DNA from: Bacteroidota bacterium
GTDB taxonomy: Bacteria > Bacteroidota > Ignavibacteria > Ignavibacteriales > Ignavibacteriaceae
Assembly (NCBI GenBank): GCA_021796135.1
Contig: JAJYOQ010000052.1
Span: 1-14,709 of the forward strand
DNA length: 14,709 bases
Reading direction: 5' to 3'
The stretch's first letter is position 1, and each line of letters opens with the position of its first letter. The translations under genes and the position numbers were made by a program. The notes below the pieces were generated by a model. That model searched no databases, was not told the DNA's origin, and worked only from the letters and a program-made list of their open reading frames with translations. Shown here piece after piece: positions 10,073 to 14,709 of this stretch.

Positions 10073-10722
10073 AGTATGCCGAACTGAAGGATCTCATAGA
10101 GGATGGTGAAAATTTACAATGTGAGTTTAAAAGAAAGTTTTCATCTCCGGAAAAAATTGCTAGAGAAATGATAGCGTTTGCTAATACTAAAGGCGGATAT
10201 ATCTTATTCGGCATTGACGATGATAAAAGTATTGTAGGCGTGGAAAGTGAGAAATCCGAAACAGAACTAATTGAGGATGCAGCAAAAAATTATTGCGAAC
10301 CTCCGATCAGCTATAAAATAAGTTATATTGAAATACGCGGCAAAGAAATTGTCGTAACCGAAATCCCTGAGTCAGACAAAAAACCACATCGACTTCAAGA
10401 TTACGAACCTGATTTTGATATTAATAAAGCTATAGTGGTTATTCGTGTAAATGATAAATCTATTCAGGCTAGCAAAGAGATGATTAGAATAATGCGTTCG
10501 GGGACAAAGGAAACCAATCTAAAAAAATATTCTATCGGAATAAATGAGAAAAATGTTTTTACTTACCTGGAATCAAACGAAACAATATCCGTAAAAAAAT
10601 TAAGTAAGCTAATGAATATTTCAGAACGTACAGCTTCAAGAACTTTAGTAAAGTTAGTGAGAGCAAGTCTTTTAGCAATTCATACTAAAGATAACGGGGA
10701 AGAGTTCTTTACATTAATTTAA
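10069..10722 (+). CDS. Putative DNA-binding protein: AlbA_2 (Schlafen-like) domain plus winged helix
   Basis: 217 aa. The N-terminal AlbA_2/divergent-AAA-associated domain (about 12-135) shows the family pattern: 'CEFKRKF' (18-24), 'EMIAFANTKGGYILFGIDD' (33-51), and 'VVIRVNDKSIQAS' (123-135). This fold occurs in predicted transcription regulators and Schlafen-related proteins. The C-terminus (about 158-217) looks like a winged helix-turn-helix: 'ISVKKLSKLMNISERTASR' reads as the HTH, followed by 'LVKLVRASLLAIHTKDNGEEFF' as helix and wing. The start ATG lies within the mtgA stop (ATGA), implying coupled translation. Its target is not visible; autoregulation or control of envelope genes is a guess. 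No ATPase domain is attached, which makes this a short member of the group. Confidence 0.8.
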   Translation: MKYAELKDLIEDGENLQCEFKRKFSSPEKIAREMIAFANTKGGYILFGIDDDKSIVGVESEKSETELIEDAAKNYCEPPISYKISYIEIRGKEIVVTEIPESDKKPHRLQDYEPDFDINKAIVVIRVNDKSIQASKEMIRIMRSGTKETNLKKYSIGINEKNVFTYLESNETISVKKLSKLMNISERTASRTLVKLVRASLLAIHTKDNGEEFFTLI

Positions 10723-10739
10723 TTTATTGTGATAAATTA
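10720..10739. terminator. Inverted repeat over the convergent stop codons; possible bidirectional terminator
   Basis: TAATTTAT (10720-10727) pairs perfectly with ATAAATTA (10732-10739) around the loop TGTG. The stop codon of the AlbA_2 gene (10720-10722) and that of the TrmH-like gene (10724-10726, minus strand) both fall in the left arm. The position between convergent genes fits a shared terminator, but the stem contains no G or C and there is no long U-tract, so strength is doubtful. Confidence 0.35.
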
Positions 10740-11263
10740 TAGACTCTTCTTAACTCAAATATTGAAATCCCATAAGCTACTGCAACATTCAATGATTGTT
10801 TAATACCAAATTGAGGAATTTCAATAGAGAAATCGCAAAGATCTATCAATTCTTGTGAAACGCCGGTAATTTCATTCCCTATAATTACGCAAATTGGAAA
10901 AATATCTTTTTGCAATTCAGTATAATTTACACTTTTGTCGGTAAGCTCAAGCGCACAAATTTTATAACCTTTATTTTTATAACTTTCAATTACATCCTTT
11001 GCATGCTTCAAAAATTCCCAGGTGACGCTTTCGGTAGATCCAAGCGCTGTTTTCATTATTTCTTTCTGTGGCGGATGCGGAGTGTAGCCGCAAAGAAAGA
11101 GTTTTTCAATCATTGCAGCATCTGAAGTTCGAAATATGGAACCTACATTGTAATTACTTCGAATGCTGTCTAATACAACAACGACAGGAATTTTATTTAC
11201 TTGATGAATATTATCAAGGGTAGCTCTTTTAAGAGATATTTCATCATGAGATAATTTAATCAT
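10724..11263 (-). CDS. TrmH/SpoU family RNA 2'-O-methyltransferase
   Basis: 179 aa from the ATG at 11263. A longer form from 11308 would run 53 nt into rlmN and adds residues of no family character. This start overlaps the rlmN stop by 8 nt, a usual coupling arrangement. The SPOUT knot motifs are all present: motif 1 'NYNVGSIFRT' (37-46, with the conserved Asn39 and Arg45), motif 2 'IGNEITGVS', and motif 3 'IPQFGIKQSLNVAVAYGISIFE'. These proteins transfer a methyl group from S-adenosylmethionine to a ribose 2'-OH in tRNA or rRNA. It has no N-terminal RNA-binding extension, so it is a minimal catalytic domain, and TrmH (tRNA Gm18), TrmL or RlmB-like specificity cannot be decided from the sequence. 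It converges on the AlbA_2 gene with one base between stops. Confidence 0.88.
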   Translation of the reverse strand: MIKLSHDEISLKRATLDNIHQVNKIPVVVVLDSIRSNYNVGSIFRTSDAAMIEKLFLCGYTPHPPQKEIMKTALGSTESVTWEFLKHAKDVIESYKNKGYKICALELTDKSVNYTELQKDIFPICVIIGNEITGVSQELIDLCDFSIEIPQFGIKQSLNVAVAYGISIFELRRVYNLSQ

Positions 11264-12365
11264 TAAGCAGAATTGCAAGTTGTCCGCAAGCTGCAGAAAT
11301 ATCGTCACCCTGTGTATTACGAATCATAACAGTTATATTATTTTCGCGGAGACGCTGAACAAATTCATCTATTCTTTTTCTCGGAGTAGGTTTGATCTGA
11401 GAAGCTATTCCCGTGGGATTCATGTGTTCTAACGAATTAAACGGGATAACATTTATTTTTGAAGGAAATTCCTTGCAAATTTTAAGCAATTCTTCAATGT
11501 CTTCGTCTCTGTCATTTATACCGTCAAGCATTACATATTCAAATGTAATTCTTGTTCTTGTCCGGCGCGCATAATATTTAACAGCGTCAATAATCTGACG
11601 AAGAGGGTATTTATCGTTAATAGGCATAATACTGGATCTTATATCATCAAAGCATGAATGAAGTGAAAGAGCCAATTTCACATTTAAATTCTTATCAGCC
11701 AATTCGCGAATTTTTGGAGCAATACCGGCTGTTGAAACTGTAATTTTCTTCTTGCTAATTCCGGTTGTTAATTCTTGTGCAAAGATTTCTAAAGCTTTAA
11801 CAGAATTATTATAATTTAATAAAGGTTCACCCATTCCCATAAAAACTATATTAGTAATGTTATCTTTGCCAAAATCTTTTGCTGCAAGCACGTACTGGTC
11901 AAATATCTCACCGGCGGATAAATTTTTTCTATAACCCATTAAACCGGTTGCACAAAATTTGCAATCAAGTGGGCAGCCGACTTGAGTCGATACGCATAGA
12001 GTTACTCGGTCTTCTTCGGGTATTAATACCGATTCAATTTTATATTTATCGCCTGTCTCAAAGATGTATTTCTTTGTGCCGTTGACAGAAGATACTTGAG
12101 TATCAACATGCTGAAGGGTCATTATCTCGCATGTTTCTTTTAATTTGGTACGCAATACTTTTGGAACATTAGCCATATCAAAAAAATCGGTTACCAAATG
12201 ATTATACATCCAATTGAATATTTGCTCTCCGCGGAATCTTGGTTCTCCGTTTTTTGAAAAATAATTTTTAAGCTCGTCTAAGGTCAGACCTTTAAGTACG
12301 GCTTTATTATTAATTGTGCTATCCGCTTGCGGATTTTCTTCTAAGGGTGATGTTTGATTTTCCAT
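11256..12365 (-). CDS. rlmN: Dual-specificity 23S rRNA/tRNA adenine-C2 methyltransferase RlmN
   Basis: 369 aa radical-SAM enzyme that methylates C2 of A2503 in 23S rRNA and, in many bacteria, A37 of some tRNAs. The CX3CX2C iron-sulfur motif is 'CPLDCKFC' (Cys131, Cys135, Cys138). Both additional catalytic cysteines are present: Cys124 in 'VTLCVSTQVG' (seven residues before the cluster, as in E. coli) and Cys360 in 'DDISAACGQLA', the cysteine that carries the methyl intermediate. Also seen are the N-terminal accessory domain with 'EPRFRGEQIFNWMYN', the SAM-binding 'GMGEPLLNY' and 'RNTQGDDI'. No Shine-Dalgarno precedes the ATG at 12365. Because the full cysteine set and 'GD-I-AACGQL' end match RlmN, this is not the resistance homologue Cfr on present evidence. 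The TrmH-like gene downstream overlaps by 8 nt. Confidence 0.96.
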   Translation of the reverse strand: MENQTSPLEENPQADSTINNKAVLKGLTLDELKNYFSKNGEPRFRGEQIFNWMYNHLVTDFFDMANVPKVLRTKLKETCEIMTLQHVDTQVSSVNGTKKYIFETGDKYKIESVLIPEEDRVTLCVSTQVGCPLDCKFCATGLMGYRKNLSAGEIFDQYVLAAKDFGKDNITNIVFMGMGEPLLNYNNSVKALEIFAQELTTGISKKKITVSTAGIAPKIRELADKNLNVKLALSLHSCFDDIRSSIMPINDKYPLRQIIDAVKYYARRTRTRITFEYVMLDGINDRDEDIEELLKICKEFPSKINVIPFNSLEHMNPTGIASQIKPTPRKRIDEFVQRLRENNITVMIRNTQGDDISAACGQLAILLND

Positions 12366-12369
12366 GTTC

Positions 12370-12377
12370 CAAATATA
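12370..12377 (-). promoter_or_regulatory. Possible rlmN promoter -7 element, close to the start codon
   Basis: On the minus strand TATATTTG (plus-strand CAAATATA at 12370-12377) matches TAnnTTTG, the -7 element of Bacteroidota-type promoters. It ends 4 nt before the rlmN ATG, so transcription from it would give an mRNA with almost no leader, consistent with the missing Shine-Dalgarno. No convincing TTTG (-33) partner is visible and the DNA is AT-rich, so this is tentative. Confidence 0.22.
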
Positions 12378-12448
12378 AAAATTATGTTAATTCTAAAAAA
12401 ATAAAAATAGTGATTTAGCGCTATAAATTATTTCATATAATTCTTCCG

Positions 12449-12477
12449 TTGATATAAAACAATTATTATCTTATCTT
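12449..12477 (+). promoter_or_regulatory. Possible sigma-70-type promoter for the acyl-CoA dehydrogenase operon
   Basis: TTGATA (12449-12454) and TATCTT (12472-12477) are separated by 17 bases, a plausible -35/-10 pair for the gene starting at 12585. The -10 matches the consensus at only four of six positions. Nearby are a perfect TATAAT (12436-12441) without a good -35, and an 8-bp palindrome TAGCGCTA (12416-12423). The rest of the 219-bp divergent gap between rlmN and this gene is plain AT-rich sequence. Confidence 0.28.
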
Positions 12478-12503
12478 AGCACAAAAATTTAACAATTTTA
12501 ATC

Positions 12504-12528
12504 CAATTTGAATCAAAAATTCGAATTG
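12504..12528. repeat. Inverted repeat, candidate operator upstream of acyl-CoA dehydrogenase
   Basis: CAATTTGAAT (12504-12513) and ATTCGAATTG (12519-12528) are complementary at nine of ten positions around a 5-nt centre. The right arm itself contains the 10-bp palindrome AATTCGAATT (12518-12527). The repeat lies just downstream of a possible promoter and about 57 nt before the start codon, where a repressor site would act. TetR-family fatty-acid regulators bind sites of this size, but no regulator gene is adjacent. The AT-rich background raises the chance of a random match. Confidence 0.4.
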
Positions 12529-12584
12529 AATTTTATTTAGACGAACAATATTACCAAAAAGTAAATTTAACAAAGTGAGGATTT

Positions 12585-13730
12585 ATGAATTTTGATTTTA
12601 CCGAAGACCAGATATTAATTCAACAAACCGCAAAAGAATTTGCTCAGGCAGAAATAGCACCATCCTCGGTAGAACGAGATTTAAAAGCTGAATTTCCTGC
12701 CGATATAATTAAAAAATTAGGAGAACTTGGGTTTATGGGTATGATGGTTCCGCCGGAGCTAGGCGGGGCCGGTTTAGACACAATTAGCTATGTTCTTGCG
12801 ATGATTGAAATTTCAAAAGCAGACGCAAGTGCAGGCGTAATTATGTCGGTTAACAATTCCTTAGTTTGCTTTGGTCTTGAAAAATATAGTAGCCCCTATA
12901 TTAAAGAAAAATATTTAATTCCTTTAGCTAAAGGTGAAAAGCTCGGAGCTTTTGCCTTGTCTGAACCGGAAGCAGGTAGTGATGCAACTAAACAAAAAAC
13001 TACTGCCGACAAAGACGGTGATTTTTTTATTCTTAATGGGATAAAAAATTGGATTACCAACGGACATTCCGCTGATTATTTCCTGGTAATGGCGACTACA
13101 GATAAGGAAAAGGGGCATCATGGAATTTCAACTTTTCTTGTTGAAAAAGGAACTCCGGGTTTCGGACATGGGAAGAAAGAGGACAAACTCGGCATTAGAA
13201 GTTCAGATACATCATCTTTGACCTTTGAAAATTGTAAAATTCCCAGAGAAAATTTAATATGGGATGAAGGAAAAGGATTTAATTTTGCAATGAATACCTT
13301 GAACGGCGGAAGAATAGGAATTGCTTCTCAGGCAATCGGGATTGCCGAAGCTGCTTTTGAAGCCGCTCTCAAATATTCAAAGGAAAGAAAGGCATTCGGT
13401 TCTCATATCTCAAACTTTCAGGCAATTCAATTTAAACTTGCAGATATGGCTGTAAAGATTGAAGCTGCTAAGGCATTGACACTAAGAGCTGCTGCTATGA
13501 AAGACGCAAATAAAAAATATTATAAAGAAGCAGCCATGGCTAAACTTTATTCTTCAAAAATTGCTGTTGAATGTGCTCTTGAATCAATTCAAATTCATGG
13601 TGGTTATGGGTATGTTCGGGAATATTTAGTGGAAAGATATTTGAGGGATGCAAAAATAACTGAAATTTATGAAGGCACTTCAGAAATCCAAAAAATGGTT
13701 ATAGCCAGAGCTTTGCTAGATGAAAAGTGA
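12585..13730 (+). CDS. Acyl-CoA dehydrogenase (short/medium-chain type)
   Basis: 381 aa, the standard length. This FAD enzyme introduces the 2,3-double bond into acyl-CoA, passing electrons to an electron-transfer flavoprotein. Both family signatures are clear: 'GAFALSEPEAGSDATKQ' (121-137), with 'NGIKNWITNG' (151-160), and the C-terminal 'IQIHGGYGYVREYLVERYLRD' followed by 'ITEIYEGTSEIQ'. Glu363 in 'YEGTSEIQ' is in the catalytic-base position of butyryl- and medium-chain enzymes, which argues against the isovaleryl or long-chain types whose base lies elsewhere. Exact chain length is not readable. GAGG (12577-12580) 4 nt before the ATG is a good ribosome binding site. No ETF, thiolase or hydratase gene is present, so pathway context (fatty-acid or amino-acid breakdown) is unknown. 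The next gene starts within a few bases of its stop. Confidence 0.94.
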   Translation: MNFDFTEDQILIQQTAKEFAQAEIAPSSVERDLKAEFPADIIKKLGELGFMGMMVPPELGGAGLDTISYVLAMIEISKADASAGVIMSVNNSLVCFGLEKYSSPYIKEKYLIPLAKGEKLGAFALSEPEAGSDATKQKTTADKDGDFFILNGIKNWITNGHSADYFLVMATTDKEKGHHGISTFLVEKGTPGFGHGKKEDKLGIRSSDTSSLTFENCKIPRENLIWDEGKGFNFAMNTLNGGRIGIASQAIGIAEAAFEAALKYSKERKAFGSHISNFQAIQFKLADMAVKIEAAKALTLRAAAMKDANKKYYKEAAMAKLYSSKIAVECALESIQIHGGYGYVREYLVERYLRDAKITEIYEGTSEIQKMVIARALLDEK

Positions 13731-13732
13731 TT

Positions 13733-14179
13733 ATGAAGTATTTTATAATTCTTTCCATATTAATAACATCTGTGACTTTTGCTCAAACGGAATATGGAAA
13801 ATGGGGGAAAGGTAATTATTCTTATGCAATAAAACCAGATGAATCTAAAAGGGATTATTCCTTTAATTCAGACAATATTCCGGTTTTTGTAATTAAATCA
13901 TTGTTAAATTCTTACTGGTTTTTTATATCAGATGTAGACGGAGATAATTGCCCATTCTCACCGACATGCTCTAGTTTTTTTCTTCAAGCTGTACAGAGCA
14001 CTAATTTTATTCAGGGAAGTTTAATGTTTTTTGACCGATTTACCCGCGATATGGATTTCTTTGAAAAAGACAGGCGTTATCCAAGTGTGGAAGATGGACA
14101 TTATTACGACCCGATTTCTCTCTATACTTTAAATAAAAATGAAATAAAATATTTGCCGCCCTCAATTATTGTAAAATAA
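13733..14179 (+). CDS. yidD: YidD-domain protein with predicted signal peptide
   Basis: 148 aa from ATG 13733; a GTG at 13727, overlapping the upstream TGA, would add two residues. Residues 1-17 ('MKYFIILSILITSVTFA') look like a signal peptide, probably cleaved before Gln18. The YidD pattern follows from about 50: 'IKSLLNSYWFFIS', 'CPFSPTCSSF' (Cys73, Cys79) matching the canonical 'CRF-PTCS-Y', 'AV-----IQGSLMFFDRFTR' matching 'AI---G--KG--L--KR--R', and 'YYDPI' matching 'DPVP'. Canonical YidD is a small (about 70-85 aa) cytosolic amphipathic protein that aids YidC-dependent membrane insertion and carries a further Cys after the R-R helix; here that Cys is absent and an acidic/aromatic stretch (106-125) takes its place. 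The protein is nearly twice the usual length and predicted to be exported, so its role may differ. A secreted TPR-like gene follows after 2 nt. Confidence 0.72.
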   Translation: MKYFIILSILITSVTFAQTEYGKWGKGNYSYAIKPDESKRDYSFNSDNIPVFVIKSLLNSYWFFISDVDGDNCPFSPTCSSFFLQAVQSTNFIQGSLMFFDRFTRDMDFFEKDRRYPSVEDGHYYDPISLYTLNKNEIKYLPPSIIVK

Positions 14180-14181
14180 TA

Positions 14182-14709
14182 ATGCGAAATATTATAATTA
14201 TTTTAATAATTTTTTGTTTACCGATATTTGCTCAAACTATTGAAAATAATCAGCTCAATTTATTATCGCCAGTAAATATTAAAAAATTTGCTGACTATCT
14301 TTATTGTTCCGGCGATTATTTAAGAGCTGCATTAGAATATGAAAAGTATTCTGCTTATTGTGAAAATGATACTACCAAATTCAAAATTGCTCTATCCTAT
14401 TCAAAGACCAACAATTTCAATAAGGCTTTTGAAATATTTAATTCATTTAATGAGAAATCTTTACTTTATTCATATGCGGAAATGGAAACTAATAAGATAT
14501 TATTTCAACAAAAAGAATTCAATATATTAAAAAATAATTTTGATAAAACTGACTCATTAAGAATATTTAAATTTCCAAATAATCTTAAAAAATTATATTA
14601 TTTTTCGTATCTATTATCAAATCAACAATTACCTCCAATTGATGAATTTTTAAGCGCTTTTAAGAAATCCGAATTACCGAAATTAAAATACTTCTATGAA
14701 TGGAAAACT
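14182..14709 (+). CDS. Secreted TPR-like protein, 5' part only
   Basis: Open frame from ATG 14182 to the right edge without a stop: 176 residues seen, C-terminus missing. Residues 1-17 ('MRNIIIILIIFCLPIFA') form a signal peptide with a likely cleavage before Gln18, ending in the same 'FAQT' as the preceding YidD-like protein. Beyond it are helix pairs with TPR character, for example 34-60 ('FADYLYCSGDYLRAALEYEKY') and 64-88 ('ALSYSKTNNFNKAFEIF'), then an Asn/Lys/Leu/Tyr-rich helical stretch. Start choice rests on the signal peptide and the 2-nt gap to the upstream stop; no Shine-Dalgarno is evident. It appears to be co-transcribed with the YidD-like gene and may be its partner, but no specific family is recognisable. 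Confidence 0.72.
   Translation, partial: MRNIIIILIIFCLPIFAQTIENNQLNLLSPVNIKKFADYLYCSGDYLRAALEYEKYSAYCENDTTKFKIALSYSKTNNFNKAFEIFNSFNEKSLLYSYAEMETNKILFQQKEFNILKNNFDKTDSLRIFKFPNNLKKLYYFSYLLSNQQLPPIDEFLSAFKKSELPKLKYFYEWKT

Noticed and set aside
10069..10722. AlbA_2 gene as part of a defence or toxin-antitoxin system
   Set aside because: AlbA_2/Schlafen-like domains occur in defence loci, but no toxin, nuclease, helicase or mobile gene is nearby, and the gene is coupled to a housekeeping mtgA.
11264..11308. A longer N-terminus for the TrmH-like protein
   Set aside because: It would overlap rlmN by 53 nt and adds residues with no family resemblance; the ATG at 11263 gives a normal minimal SPOUT domain and an 8-nt overlap.
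11256..12365. rlmN as a Cfr-type antibiotic resistance gene
   Set aside because: Its motifs and both catalytic cysteines fit a chromosomal RlmN, it is paired with another RNA methyltransferase, and there is no mobile context.
14339..14530. Short plus-strand frame near the right edge
   Set aside because: It lies in another frame of the signal-peptide-bearing TPR-like gene that runs open from 14182 to the end of the window.

Overview
The window is a gene-dense, AT-rich piece of bacterial chromosome made almost entirely of housekeeping genes. I see no mobile element, CRISPR array, rRNA or tRNA. The combination points to the Bacteroidota/Chlorobiota/Ignavibacteriota group, most likely an Ignavibacteria-like organism. 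The clues are a long SecA (1018 aa) with extra insertions, a SprE-like TPR lipoprotein, signal peptides ending in 'FAQ', many starts without a Shine-Dalgarno sequence, and possible TAnnTTTG promoter elements. This placement is inference from protein features, not a database match.

Layout. The left part (1-6871, + strand) holds the 3' end of gcvT, comB (phosphosulfolactate phosphatase family), ftsK (DNA translocase), secA (translocase motor) and glnB (P-II nitrogen regulator). gcvT-comB-ftsK and secA-glnB are each tightly packed. A 121-bp gap before secA probably carries its own promoter. The middle part (6917-10722, + strand) holds a large TPR lipoprotein, the transglycosylase gene mtgA, and an AlbA_2/winged-helix putative DNA-binding protein whose start overlaps the mtgA stop (ATGA). 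A minus-strand pair follows: rlmN (23S rRNA/tRNA A2503/A37 methylation) and a TrmH/SpoU-family RNA methyltransferase overlapping it by 8 nt. The latter converges on the AlbA_2 gene with a single base between stop codons. A 219-bp divergent intergenic region (12366-12584) separates rlmN from an acyl-CoA dehydrogenase gene and contains a near-perfect inverted repeat that could be an operator. The right end is a compact + strand run: acyl-CoA dehydrogenase, a YidD-domain protein with its own signal peptide, and a secreted TPR-like protein cut off by the window edge.

How the genes relate. Much of the set serves the cell envelope and division: FtsK, SecA, MtgA, the TPR lipoprotein and the YidD-like protein. 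RlmN and TrmH-like act on RNA. GcvT, ComB, P-II and the acyl-CoA dehydrogenase are metabolic. The least conventional part is the acyl-CoA dehydrogenase / exported YidD-like / exported TPR-like operon at the right edge. The YidD-like protein has a predicted signal peptide and has lost a conserved cysteine of the canonical family. I found no convincing new defence or mobile system.
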